The notes beneath the pieces are model-generated. The model was not told where the DNA came from, did no database searches, and saw only the letters and a program-made list of their open reading frames with translations. A DNA stretch of 64,000 nt from Rothia dentocariosa ATCC 17931 (GTDB taxonomy: Bacteria > Actinomycetota > Actinomycetes > Actinomycetales > Micrococcaceae). Of this stretch, positions 1 to 10,000 are shown in pieces (the first letter of the stretch is position 1; each line of letters starts with the position of its first letter). The position numbers were made by a program, and so were the translations under genes. The DNA lies in NCBI RefSeq assembly GCF_000164695.2, contig NC_014643.1:1612001-1676000 (forward strand), written 5' to 3'.

Positions 1-479
1 GCGGAAGGATGAATTTCCGTAATGCGTGAGAGCAGAAAGTCATCGAAGGATGCACGCTTAGGCGCCAGCCGCTCAATATCACGCCCACCCGAGCGAACGG
101 TGATACCCGAAGAAACCGCGACTGCCTCCGGATGAGTATTCCACAGCGCGAGTTGTTCGGTCACCTTGGTGGGCATCCAATAATCGTCGTCGTCACAGAA
201 ACCAATAATTTCTCCAGTGGCGGCAAGAATCCCGCTGTTACGACCACCCGCAAGACCGCCCGTGCGTGTGTTTACTATCGTAATGAGCTTCCGATTTTCC
301 GGAACCTGTATGTCTTCCAGCAAATCGGGCTCTACCCGGTCATACACCACGACAACCTCAATAAACCCCGCATAATCTTGATCGAGAATAGAGCGTACCG
401 CAGTGCGCAGAGTTTCGGGACGTTTACCGTTAGTTGCGATCACGGCGCTTACGGCGGGAACTGAAGATTCAAACTTCAC
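1..479 (-). CDS. Family 2 glycosyltransferase, 3' part outside window
   Basis: Only the first 159 codons are in the window; the gene runs off the left edge. The GTG start at 479 follows an AGGAGG ribosome binding site by 7 bases and lies 2 bases after the stop of the upstream gene, so the two are translationally linked. The protein opens with a GT-A fold pattern: an early beta strand (VSAVIATNGK), the TGGLAGGRNSGI segment typical of GT2 enzymes, and an FCDDDDYW motif that holds the metal- and nucleotide-sugar-binding Asp residues. Enzymes of this family move a sugar from a nucleotide sugar to an acceptor on the cytoplasmic face of the membrane. Its neighbour is a CDP-alcohol phosphatidyltransferase, so a role in glycolipid or cell-envelope polymer synthesis is plausible. 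The acceptor cannot be told from sequence. Confidence 0.85.
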   Translation of the reverse strand, partial: MKFESSVPAVSAVIATNGKRPETLRTAVRSILDQDYAGFIEVVVVYDRVEPDLLEDIQVPENRKLITIVNTRTGGLAGGRNSGILAATGEIIGFCDDDDYWMPTKVTEQLALWNTHPEAVAVSSGITVRSGGRDIERLAPKRASFDDFLLSRITEIHPS

Positions 480-481
480 GG

Positions 482-1276
482 TTATGCCTCCTGCGAGGGG
501 GACGATGCGGGGGTTGCGAGCGTGACATATTTACGGCGCATAGACATCAGAACGGTCGCCGCATTTGCCAGGAAAAGAAGCGCGTAGACGAAGACGAAGA
601 TCACGCCAAAACCCCAAAAAATATAGATCCAGCAGAGCGTACCGGCGTCCATATGCAGATTGATGAAGGAACGGAGGTTACCCCCGGTCGAAGGTGCCGC
701 AGTTTTACGATTTTTGCGCAGCTGCTCAGCGAGAATCTGACTCATAAAATGTCCGGCGGTGAGTACTGTGAACGCCATGGGCAGTGCCCAAAGAACCCAG
801 CCACCGGGAAAACCATCGGCGGTATGTGATACAGAGAAGTACTCGGGAAAACGGATAAAACCTACCAGCGTCGCTAGGTGTACGGTGGGCACTCGCATGG
901 AATCTACTACATGGTCAAGCCATTCTCCTGCGGGTGAGGATGCGCCGGTCACGCGGGCTACCTGCCCGTCCGCTGAATCAAGCCCGTAACCGAGGGCAAA
1001 CAGAAACGCAACGATAACGCCTGTCAGGATTGTTGGGGGAGCGGTTAGAAGAACGATAACACCTGCCGCTGAGATAGCTGCGCTGACCGCCGTAACGCCG
1101 TTGGGCGTAATACCAAGAGAGACAGCGGCAGCAGCGAAATAGCGTGCAATCCTGCGGTTTACCCATCGGGTGTATGCGGGAACTCCAATACCTGGTTTTT
1201 GCGCCTGCTCAAGCGCTCTCAGAGTATCCGAAAAGCCGGGGCGTTTTGCTGTGCTTGGCGTAGTGATATGACCCAT
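482..1276 (-). CDS. CDP-alcohol phosphatidyltransferase family membrane protein
   Basis: A 264-residue integral membrane enzyme. The family signature is complete: D100, D103-G104, A107-R108, G117, D121 and D125. These residues bind the metals and the CDP-alcohol, from which the enzyme transfers a phospho-alcohol to an acceptor alcohol. Several hydrophobic helices surround the motif (roughly residues 48-98, 130-185 and 215-245), and a basic amphipathic stretch precedes the first. It may make phosphatidylinositol phosphate-type, phosphatidylglycerol-type or cell-wall polyol intermediates; the substrates are not predictable. It is followed after 2 bases by a glycosyltransferase, which favours envelope glycolipid or polymer synthesis. 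The ATG start is clear, with a possible GAAGAATC-type weak ribosome site upstream. Confidence 0.85.
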   Translation of the reverse strand: MGHITTPSTAKRPGFSDTLRALEQAQKPGIGVPAYTRWVNRRIARYFAAAAVSLGITPNGVTAVSAAISAAGVIVLLTAPPTILTGVIVAFLFALGYGLDSADGQVARVTGASSPAGEWLDHVVDSMRVPTVHLATLVGFIRFPEYFSVSHTADGFPGGWVLWALPMAFTVLTAGHFMSQILAEQLRKNRKTAAPSTGGNLRSFINLHMDAGTLCWIYIFWGFGVIFVFVYALLFLANAATVLMSMRRKYVTLATPASSPSQEA

Positions 1277-1501
1277 GTGAAGAATCCTAATCGGTGATCA
1301 AAGTTTGAGGTGGTGCCGCGGGTGATGACGACGTTTGCTGTTACCTAAGCCCGCCGGAAGACATGCGATCTAAAACCGAGTGTCCGAGCAAAAAGTAAGT
1401 CATAAAGATTATAGAAATAAAATGCTCTAAAAAGTAGGACTTTGCCAGGCGCGCCTTATTTTGCTGACTCTTAGTCAAACATTGAAGACGGTATCGCGCT
1501 G

Positions 1502-1548
1502 AAAAACGCCCCCGTAGCCGAATACTAAATCCAGCTACAGGAGCGTTT
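1502..1548 (-). terminator. Intrinsic terminator of the fibrinogen-like gene
   Basis: Read on the minus strand, a 15-bp stem (AAACGCTCCTGTAGC paired with GCTACGGGGGCGTTT, with two G-U wobbles) is followed by a short T run. It lies about 30 bases after the stop of the large secreted protein. Confidence 0.7.
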
Positions 1549-1576
1549 ATGCAGTCCCTACAAAGGGGCTAGGTGA

Positions 1577-4500
1577 TTACCAACCGAATCCGTAGTCGTA
1601 GAATGCACGACCGAAGAATCCGTGGGCATAACCGAAGCCACCCATGTAACCAAAACCACGGTGATCGTAGTTATAGGCTACGCGTTGGTTACGACGACCG
1701 TAGTAGTCACCGTTACCATAGTTGCCGTAGTACTCCGGGTAGTACCAGTACCAGACCTGAGGGCGGTGCTGCTGACCGTTATCCTCCTGATTCTGTACTT
1801 CAGGAAGGGGATTCTGGTGCTGAGCGGTGGAAATAACCTGCATATCGAAGCTGATGTTGTTGCTCCAGTGCGAGTTAGCGTGAACCTCAACGGCGATTGC
1901 GTTGCGACCTTCGCGCAGGTACTCAGCAGGAACGTCAACTGAGAACAGCTGAGCGTTCTGGCTTTCCGGACGCTGGGTTGCGGGGGTATTAGCCGAGATA
2001 CGACCCTGCGGCATGTTCTTACGAGCAACTTCCTTGCCGTTGACATAAACCACAGTACCGTCATCTGCGTAGGTGGTGAGCTTCAGATACTGCTGAGCCT
2101 GTTCCTTCGTGAGGGTAACGTCCTTACGGGCGTAGATGCTCATCGGAGTACCAAAGAAGGTATTCACCTCGGTCTCAACGTTCACCGAGCCAGCACCCAG
2201 GGGAGCCTTGCCGCGAGACCATGCGCCGCCGAGCCATGAACGAGTTTTCCATTCGCTTTCGGCGCGGTCGCTGCCTACGCGGTAGACCCATGAAGAACCG
2301 CTATCGACGAGAACCTGATCGCCCTGGGGCTTCTGCTCCTGCTTCGGATCCTCTTGTTTGGGCTGCTCTTGCTTGGGGTTGTCCTGTTTAGGATCTTCCT
2401 GCTTGGGCTGCTCCTGCTTCGGGTTCTCCTGCTGCTTAGGCTCGTTCGGCTTCAGATCATCGTTGGGATCAGCGGGCTGAACCTGGTCGTCTGTCGCAGG
2501 GTTTTCCGGCTGAGGCTGTTCATCCTGTTTAGGATCTTCCTGCTTCGGCGGGTTGTCCTGCTTGGGCTGTTCCTGTTTAGGATCGTCCTGGATGGGGTTT
2601 TCCGGCTGAGGCTTGACGATATTCTTATTGTCATCCTGCTTGGGGTCATCCTGTTTAGGCTGCTCTTGTTTAGGATCTTCCTGCTTGGGGTTGTCCTGTT
2701 TAGGATCGTCCTGCTTGGGCTGTTCCTGCTTCGGGTTCTCCTGCTTAGGCTGCTCTTGCTTGGGCTGTTCCTGCTTGGGGTCCTCTTGCTTAGGATCTTC
2801 CTGCTTAGGGTTTTCCGGCTGAGGCTGCGGATTCTCCTGCTTGGGGTTCTCCTGCTTAGGCTGCTCAGCCTTCTTGCCAGATACAGCAACCGAAGTAGAA
2901 GCAGAGTAGTTACCGTTTGCATCAGCCGCACGCACGAAGTAACGAGCGTTGTCGGTGTGCTTTACCCTGTAGCTGGTGCCGTTCACAGTAGCAATCACGC
3001 GATCGTTACGGAGCACATGGTAACGTGCACCCGCCTCGCCAGATGCGCTCCAGTTCAGCTGATCGTTATCACCGGATTGAGTAACAGTCAGGTTACTCGG
3101 AGCAGGCGGGGGAGTAACATCGCGTGGTGCGTAGCGTACGAAGCCAACAGATTCCTGCTGTACACCATTTTCACCTAGGGAGCGGTTCAAATCGCCGCCA
3201 ACCCACAGTACACCATTGGAGTCCACGAAGGATTCCCAGATGCCGTGACCACTCTTACCCTTAAGAGTAGGAGCGAACTCGGGGAGAGTTTTACCGCTGT
3301 CCTTATCGAACGCAGCAACCAAACGGATGCTGTCGGTCACGGTAGAACCACGCCATGCGTAGTCGTGGGTGCCGCTGCCCTGGTACAGGAAGTCACCACA
3401 GTGGCAGGCGCCGTAGATGTTATTACCGTTGAGATGCAGATCCTGGAAATCACCGCCGTTGCGGGTAATACTCGAGCTCAAACGGGTCATTGGTTCGTTC
3501 TTAGTGTACTGAGAAATCATGTGCTCAGTACCGCCAAGCCATACGGAGCTGCCAGCATCCTGAACGTCAAAGTGGAAGCCCCACACCCTTTTCTCGCGGG
3601 TTTGCGCATCCGGAAGGTATGAGGGAGTGACCTCCCATGTGCCGACCTTCTTGGCGGAATCGAGGATACGTGCCACACGGAATGCGCGTTGGTCATTCAT
3701 CTCGGTGAAGTAACCGGCGGCAAATACCTCGGAGTTATCTGCCGATGCACTCATACCATTTACTGTTCCGTTGAAACGCGGGGTCCACGTGCGATCAACC
3801 TGGTTGGTGGAGATCTTCACGCGAGCAGCGTTACGGGAGTAAACCTTATTGGGGGTTCCTGAGCTCTTGAGATGGGTAAACGTACCGCCCAAGTACAGGT
3901 AATCTCCCTGAGCTTGCAGAGTCTTCACAGAAAGAGCTGAACCGGAAACGTTGTTTTCAACCTGCAGGTTCAGTTCGCGGTCAAGCTGTCCGGTTGCGGG
4001 GTCAAGCACCGCAAAACCGGGCACCTTTTCGCCGTTAACCTCGGTGAATTCGCCGCCAACGGCCAACTTGTTGTTCGGCAGAGCCTCAAGAGACTTAATC
4101 TGACCATTGAACTTCGGCTTGAAGGTCTGTACCAGTTCACCAGTATTGACGTTGAAACCAGCAAGATAAGACTGATCCACATGAGCACCGGCTGCAGACT
4201 CCAGGTATGCAAAGTCACCGCCGGTGAAGACAGTGTCGCCTACCTGAGTAATAGCCTGAACGTAGGTGTTCATTTCGTTGACGTTACCGGTTCCGGACTT
4301 ATCGCTTGTGCGCCACTTCCATGGCATAGAACCGCTCTTGGGCAGTGCGCGGCGGTTACTTGCCGCAGTACCGTTATCGCCAATAGCCTGTGCACCCATG
4401 TTCTGCTGGGTCAGCTTCGGGCGCAGGTACACCTGAGTGAAAGCGAAGGGAGTAGCGTTGGAACCGCTCGGGCGGTACAGATATGAGTTGCTTGCGCTCT

Positions 4501-5242
4501 CATTGCGATTTCCGTTAGCACGAACATCACGGCTGTAGCTAAAACCGAGCTTCCATCCCTGCTCACGCTGCTCATCAAAGTTCAGCACCGAGTAGGTGCC
4601 ATTTTGCTGAATATGGCCCTCAGTCTTGTCGAAGTGGGTACGGTCCCTCTGCATGTACTGGGGGTTATCCGCGCTGACGTCAATATTGGACCAGATATTG
4701 TTGCTTCGCAGAGCCCAGGTCCAACGCTCGGTCTGATCACGATGCGCCGTGATGTTCTGCCATTCCGTGCCGTCAGTATTCAGGGCGCGGCGGAAGCGCA
4801 CGCCATCTTCAAGATCCTGCGGCTTCTGACCGTTCAGCAGCTCATCAACAGTGGTAGAGGGCAGCTGTACCGGAGTCATTGCGTCGTCACCCTCAGGGCT
4901 GGTGTACAGTTTAGACGCAGCACCTCGACCGTGGTAGTTCTCGGTCCAGCCGTCACGACCGCGACCAATCAGAACCCAACCGCCGCCGTCAGTCTCCTGG
5001 TCGCAGTAGAACTGCTGTGGAGCCGACATCGAAGGGGTGTACAGCCAGTACTTACCGGATTTTGCATCCTTGTTGACTTGTTTAGCTTCATAGCAGGAAG
5101 CGGCTGCTTTGTCGCTGGAGGAGCCGTCGTGAACGGACGCATCCTCAGCAGCGTAGGCTACGGGACCTACCGGGGCTAGCCCGGAAAGTCCAAGCGTCAG
5201 GGCAAGCCCTACCGCCGTAGTCGCTTTTCTAGCAAATTTCAT
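1577..5242 (-). CDS. Large secreted protein with fibrinogen-like YCDxxxxGGGW domain, Lys/Gln/Glu/Pro repeats and aromatic tail
   Basis: 1221 residues from the ATG at 5242, which has a GGAGGTG site upstream; a longer frame to 5299 lacks support. Domains in order: Sec signal peptide (residues 1-32, ending VAYAA); fibrinogen C-like domain (about 48-280) with C50, C80 and the YCDQETDGGGW hallmark at 79-89; a middle region with repeated TGGDF / VGGEFTEVNG / LGGTFTHL strands, resembling a DUF5122-type beta-propeller (about 300-700); a fibronectin type III module (about 710-788); a pentapeptide repeat region of PKQEx/PKQDx type (about 792-975); a beta-rich domain with a DDGTVVYVNG motif (about 980-1150); and a Tyr/Gly/Phe-rich tail. 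No LPXTG motif or transmembrane anchor is visible, so the protein is released or held non-covalently. A role in adhesion to host or other bacteria is inferred. Confidence 0.8.
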   Translation of the reverse strand: MKFARKATTAVGLALTLGLSGLAPVGPVAYAAEDASVHDGSSSDKAAASCYEAKQVNKDAKSGKYWLYTPSMSAPQQFYCDQETDGGGWVLIGRGRDGWTENYHGRGAASKLYTSPEGDDAMTPVQLPSTTVDELLNGQKPQDLEDGVRFRRALNTDGTEWQNITAHRDQTERWTWALRSNNIWSNIDVSADNPQYMQRDRTHFDKTEGHIQQNGTYSVLNFDEQREQGWKLGFSYSRDVRANGNRNESASNSYLYRPSGSNATPFAFTQVYLRPKLTQQNMGAQAIGDNGTAASNRRALPKSGSMPWKWRTSDKSGTGNVNEMNTYVQAITQVGDTVFTGGDFAYLESAAGAHVDQSYLAGFNVNTGELVQTFKPKFNGQIKSLEALPNNKLAVGGEFTEVNGEKVPGFAVLDPATGQLDRELNLQVENNVSGSALSVKTLQAQGDYLYLGGTFTHLKSSGTPNKVYSRNAARVKISTNQVDRTWTPRFNGTVNGMSASADNSEVFAAGYFTEMNDQRAFRVARILDSAKKVGTWEVTPSYLPDAQTREKRVWGFHFDVQDAGSSVWLGGTEHMISQYTKNEPMTRLSSSITRNGGDFQDLHLNGNNIYGACHCGDFLYQGSGTHDYAWRGSTVTDSIRLVAAFDKDSGKTLPEFAPTLKGKSGHGIWESFVDSNGVLWVGGDLNRSLGENGVQQESVGFVRYAPRDVTPPPAPSNLTVTQSGDNDQLNWSASGEAGARYHVLRNDRVIATVNGTSYRVKHTDNARYFVRAADANGNYSASTSVAVSGKKAEQPKQENPKQENPQPQPENPKQEDPKQEDPKQEQPKQEQPKQENPKQEQPKQDDPKQDNPKQEDPKQEQPKQDDPKQDDNKNIVKPQPENPIQDDPKQEQPKQDNPPKQEDPKQDEQPQPENPATDDQVQPADPNDDLKPNEPKQQENPKQEQPKQEDPKQDNPKQEQPKQEDPKQEQKPQGDQVLVDSGSSWVYRVGSDRAESEWKTRSWLGGAWSRGKAPLGAGSVNVETEVNTFFGTPMSIYARKDVTLTKEQAQQYLKLTTYADDGTVVYVNGKEVARKNMPQGRISANTPATQRPESQNAQLFSVDVPAEYLREGRNAIAVEVHANSHWSNNISFDMQVISTAQHQNPLPEVQNQEDNGQQHRPQVWYWYYPEYYGNYGNGDYYGRRNQRVAYNYDHRGFGYMGGFGYAHGFFGRAFYDYGFGW
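2320..2870 (-). repeat. 15-bp minisatellite encoding PKQ(E/D)x pentapeptides
   Basis: Within the secreted-protein gene, a 15-base unit is repeated about thirty times with small variations. It encodes PKQEQ, PKQED, PKQEN and PKQDD pentapeptides, broken by short PQPENP segments. The phase is kept throughout, so the repeat makes a long charged, Pro-rich stalk. Such arrays can change copy number by slippage without a frameshift. Confidence 0.85.
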
Positions 5243-5252
5243 GGTTTTATTG

Positions 5253-5259
5253 CACCTCC
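5253..5259 (-). promoter_or_regulatory. Ribosome binding site fixing the fibrinogen-like protein start
   Basis: GGAGGTG on the minus strand lies 10 bases before the ATG at 5242. The protein from this ATG begins MKFARKATTAVG, a normal signal peptide, so this start is preferred to the upstream in-frame one. Confidence 0.6.
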
Positions 5260-5359
5260 GTTGAATGCTGAATACGTATTGAAGGAGTGGAATAAACACG
5301 GGCAGACACCGAAGGATAAAACGGCCTTATGATGCCTGTAGGTACGACGTACCATGTGC

Positions 5360-6130
5360 TTAGCAATCGGGATTGTTAGGGAAGTCGTGTTGGGCTATTT
5401 TCCACGTGCCGTCAGATTCGACCAGCGTATATATATTGAGAGTCCGTTTGCCTCCGCTCTGGAGTTCCCGACCCGCGCTGTCTTTGGTCTTGACTTGGGA
5501 GGAATCCAGGCATACCTCGACGAATCGTGCACGCTTGCCCTGGTAGGTTCCTTCGGCAACTTTGGGGCTGCCGACGACCGTGCTGGTACCCTCGTAATGC
5601 CAACCGTTCTGGGCATACTCGGCAGCGGATGCCGCGTATTCTTCGGCGGCGTTGTCTACAGCTACCTTGTTGATGGAGTTCATGGTTGCCTCATCAACAA
5701 GCTGCCGGGGTTGACCGGAATCTGATGAAGTAGTATCTGCTGAGCCTTCAGGCGCGCTTGGAACAGAAGACATGGTCTGCTCATAGGAGTTTACGAGACC
5801 GTTGACTTCTTTAACCTCGGCGGCGTCAGTCGAGACAGTTTTAGCGTCTTTGAGTTGCTCTGCCTGGGGATAATTTTCGTCCTGCGCAGGAACTTCAGCC
5901 TGCGCAGATTCAGAGGAAGTAGCATTCTCAGAAGAAGAAGGGGCGGAAGAAGCGCTAGATGCGCTGGAAGTAGAAGATGACGAGCTGGCTGAAGCTGAGC
6001 TGTCAGGGCTCGCAGTCTGTTGATCTGATGACTGAGAGCATGCTGCAAGGGGGACTATCAGAGACAAGCTCAGAAGTAAGCCCGTTGCTGCCCGTCGCTG
6101 TTTCGGAAGTGAAGAAAACGTACGAAGCAC
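5360..6130 (-). CDS. Secreted lipoprotein with Ser-rich linker
   Basis: 256 residues from a GTG start preceded by GAGAAAG. The N-terminus has basic residues, a hydrophobic helix and a clear lipobox (VPLAAC, lipidated C31), so it is exported and anchored to the outer face of the membrane. A Ser/Ala-rich low-complexity linker follows (about 32-85). The C-terminal globular domain (about 150-256) has a WHYEGTSTVVGSPKV segment, a strand pattern ending DGTWKIAQHDFPNNPDC, and two Cys (in VEVCLD and at the last residue) that could form a disulfide. This shape resembles DUF6318 or NTF2-like domains of actinobacterial lipoproteins, but I cannot assign a function. It lies upstream of the fibrinogen-like gene in the same direction, about 120 bases away, so both may act at the cell surface. 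Confidence 0.75.
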   Translation of the reverse strand: MLRTFSSLPKQRRAATGLLLSLSLIVPLAACSQSSDQQTASPDSSASASSSSSTSSASSASSAPSSSENATSSESAQAEVPAQDENYPQAEQLKDAKTVSTDAAEVKEVNGLVNSYEQTMSSVPSAPEGSADTTSSDSGQPRQLVDEATMNSINKVAVDNAAEEYAASAAEYAQNGWHYEGTSTVVGSPKVAEGTYQGKRARFVEVCLDSSQVKTKDSAGRELQSGGKRTLNIYTLVESDGTWKIAQHDFPNNPDC

Positions 6131-7057
6131 GATCTTTCTCGTTCAGTTGTAAGGTGGTTGGTTATCGGTAAAGTGAAGGCACTTCTGCCAACAATAACGA
6201 CAACCCACCCTTTGTGTAATTGTAGAAGTGAGTGAATTGCTATTGCCGACGGGAGTACCCGTTGGTTTTTATGATTTTCCATGGGGCTACACCGCGCCAT
6301 GAAGGCACAGAACTTTCCGTGGATACCTATAGGCTAGCACAGCGAACGAGAGTTGTGACCGCGGTGAGGTCATAATACTCACGGATAGTCCGAGGGGTGG
6401 ACAAATACTATAAGAAAACCTAATAAATATTTTATGAACCCTTATCAAAAGAAAGGTGTAAATGGTTGTCTCGATACAAAGTTGATAGTTGTTCTCGCAT
6501 ATAGAAATTTACCCATAAAATACCTATAAAACTTCTCAGGGGGTGGGTGGATTTGAGGCTCGCCAACTGAGTCTACTTGAAAGATATCTAAAGCTCTTAT
6601 GTTTATAAATATGCACTCAATATACGTTCTGAGACTTGGCACATACTTTACCTATCAAATAAAAAATAATAGTATATACCCCCAGAAAACGGGTTCCCTG
6701 TGATAACAAGGGAGAAGGGAGGTAGGCGAGCCTTACTATAAATTTCCTAGCTCCAGCCTTAAAACCAGGATTTACAAGGGGATATACCTTAAGGACACTC
6801 TCATGAACAGTTAAAAATATGCATTTCGCATGCCATCCTCAAAAATATGAGCAGATAGGAACCGACGAACAATAGATTTTATCGTGAAGGTCCACCCCAC
6901 CGGCTGTAGTTGAGGAGATAGACAAAAAGCCTGAGCGAGATACCCCTACGGTATAAGATAGACGGGTACCCAAACGCATCAACGTGGCAATATAGAGCGC
7001 ACGCGTTATTGGGAGGCGCCGCCTTGATAGCCACCGCATCCGGTAGAAGGAGTATCC
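6131..7057. other. Long AT-rich intergenic region, no supported gene
   Basis: About 930 bases between a leftward lipoprotein gene and mfd. Short open frames here have no ribosome site or recognisable protein. The stretch at about 6400-6800 is clearly more AT-rich than the flanks. A weak DtxR/IdeR-like site (TAGTAAGGCTCGCCTACC on the minus strand, 6721-6738) can be seen. It presumably also holds the promoters for both flanking genes. Confidence 0.5.
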
Positions 7058-10000
7058 GTGAAACTAACTGGACTGAGCCGTCTTCTGGCAGAACAGCCCT
7101 CCTACCGTCATATTCTTGAAGCCTGCGATGTTCCCGCTGCGGAACGTCCTGTCCAAACCCTGATTGGCGCCGTTGCCGGTGTACAGGCACCCCTTATAGC
7201 TGATCTTGCCGTTGCAGTACGGCGCCAGTCCAGAACCGGAAAAACTCCGCTGACGCTCATTATTACACCAACAGAGCGACAGGCTGAGGATACAGCGCAT
7301 GCCCTGCACTCATATTTGCCCGATCACCATATCGAGAGCTTTCCCGCGTGGGAAACTCTGCCGCATGAACGGCTTTCGCCACGCAGCGATACCGTGGGAA
7401 AACGTCTGAATGTTCTGCGCTCTATAACTCATCTTGAAACGCCGACTCCACAGGTTGTTATAGCCCCGGTGCGCGCGGTCATTCAGCCCCTCGTGGCTGG
7501 TATTGAGAACCTGGAACCGGTAAGCCTGGCACGCGGTGAAGAATACTCTTTCAAAGACGTTATTAAAGGTCTAACAGATGCCGCATACTCGCGTGTAGAT
7601 CTCGTAGCAAAGCGTGGTGAATATGCGGTTCGAGGCGGTATTATCGACGTCTTTGCACCTACCGCACAGCATCCGGTTCGCTTGGAATTCTTCGGTGACG
7701 AACTTGACGAAATACGTTACTTCTCAACGGCAGACCAGCGCACTCTAGGGCAAGAAGCAGACCACCCAACGCACGTTACTTTACTCCCATGCCGTGAGCT
7801 TCTCATTACCCCGGAAGTTATGGGACGTGCTGCCCGACTCAAAACGGACTATCCGGCGGCATCAAGCATGCTTGAGAAAATCGCGGGAGGTATCTATGTC
7901 GAAGGCATGGAATCTCTAACCCCGCTTCTTGTCGATAAAATGCAGACTCTTGTGTCTCTGCTCCCCGAAGAATCACTCATTATTTCTCTGGAACCTGAGC
8001 GGGTGCGTGCCCGTGCCGAAGACCTTGTGGCAACCAACGAGGAGTTTTTAGCGGCCGCTTGGGATGCTTCCGCTGATGCGGGCTCGCGTGCGCCTATAGA
8101 CTTGGGACAGCTTCGGGTCAGCGACAGCGGGTTCCACACGATTGCCGCGACCCAGCAGGAATCTTTGGACCGTAACCTATCCTGGTGGGAAATCACCGAG
8201 CTTGTCGATAGTGTAGATCTTCTCAACAATGCTCTCGATGACGACATCCCAACTATGACGGTCGCGGCACAGGCTCCAGCATCCTTCACCGGTTCGGTAG
8301 AACAAATGCTTCACGAGGTTGGTTCGCTGGTTCGTGACGGCTGGACGGTACTGGCGCTTACCAATGGGCGAGGATCCACCGACCGCCTCATCGAACTTTT
8401 CCGCGAGAGTATCTCAGGAGAAGACCCAATTCCGGCCATACGCCGGGAAACCCTCGACGGGGGAACGGAAGGCGCTCTACAGCCCGGAGTCGTCGAAGTT
8501 TGTGAGACCCCAGCCTCTGCCGGATTTTTAATTCCTGAGGCGCGCCTTGCTGTCTTGACTGAAGGTGAAATTTTGGGCAGGCGCGGCACCTACGCGCCAC
8601 GTGGCGCGAGCGGTAAAAAACTCAAACCCCGTAAACGACGCAACGCCGTCGATCCTCTGGCGTTAACCCCTGGCGATTATGTGGTTCACGAACGCCACGG
8701 TATCGGTAAATTCATTGAAATGGCCTCGCGCCCAGTCGCTGGAGTGTCCTCAAAACATGGGGAAACCCCTTTGAAAGAATACCTGGTGATCGAGTATGCG
8801 CCTTCCAAACGCGGGGGAGCCCCTGACCGCCTCTTTGTGCCCTCCGATCAGCTGGATCTCATTTCGCACTATGTGGGAAGCGAAACCCCGACCCTCTCTA
8901 AAATGGGCGGGAGCGACTGGGCTAAGACAAAGAGTCGCGCACGTAAAGCGGTTAAAGAAATCGCCGCTGACTTGGTTAAACTCTACTCGGCGCGGCAAGC
9001 TTCGCGCGGTCATGCATTCTCAGAAGATACTCCCTGGCAACGGGAACTTGAGGAATCTTTTCCTTATAATGAGACTCCCGACCAGCTCACCGCTATTCAC
9101 GAGGTTAAGGCGGATATGGAGAAGGAAATCCCCATGGATCGCCTGATCTCCGGGGACGTCGGCTTTGGCAAAACGGAGGTCGCTATTCGGGCGGCCTTCA
9201 AAGCCGTGCAGGATGGTAAACAGGTTGCCGTACTCGTACCCACAACCCTGCTGGCGCAGCAGCATTTTGAGACTTTTACCGAGCGTTTCTCGGGATTCCC
9301 CATCAAAATTAAGGTGCTATCGCGCTTCCAAAAAGCTAAAGAAACCCGCGCTATCGTGGAGGATATTGCCTCCGGGAGTATAGATGTGGTGATTGGTACC
9401 CACCGCATCCTCTCGGAAAACGTGAAGTTCAAGGATCTTGGACTCGTCGTTATTGATGAGGAACAGCGCTTTGGTGTGGAGCATAAGGAAAAGCTCAAGC
9501 AGATGCGCACTAATGTGGATGTGCTTGCCATGAGCGCCACCCCAATTCCGCGCACGCTTGAAATGTCGCTTACCGGTATTCGGGAGACCTCAACATTGGC
9601 GACTGCGCCGGAAGAGAGGCATCCCGTGCTGACCTTTGTGGGGCCGCGTACCGATGCCCAGATTACTGCCGCTATTCGACGCGAACTTATGCGGGAAGGG
9701 CAGGTATTCTTCGTCCATAACAGGGTGGCGAATATTGATACTGTCGCCGCCGAAATCGGTAAGCTCGTGCCGGAGGCGCGCATCGCCACGGCGCACGGGC
9801 GCATGAGCGAATCTCGGCTTGAGCAGATTATCGTGGACTTCTGGGAGCGACGCTTCGATGTTCTGGTGTGTACAACCATCGTGGAAACCGGGTTGGATAT
9901 TTCAAACGCCAATACCCTGATTGTCGATAACGCCCAGAATTATGGTCTGAGTCAGCTGCACCAGCTGCGCGGGCGTGTGGGCCGCGGGCGTGAACGGGCT

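Noticed and set aside
2320..2870. CRISPR-like array
   Set aside because: The 15-base units are contiguous and in frame with no spacers; it is a protein-coding minisatellite.
2354..3178. Long open frame opposite the pentapeptide repeat
   Set aside because: It exists only because the repeat has a biased codon pattern; its Leu/Arg/Phe-rich product is low complexity and it lacks a ribosome site.
9097..9912. 271-codon open frame antisense to mfd
   Set aside because: A mirror of the conserved helicase coding frame; low-complexity Ser/Arg product.
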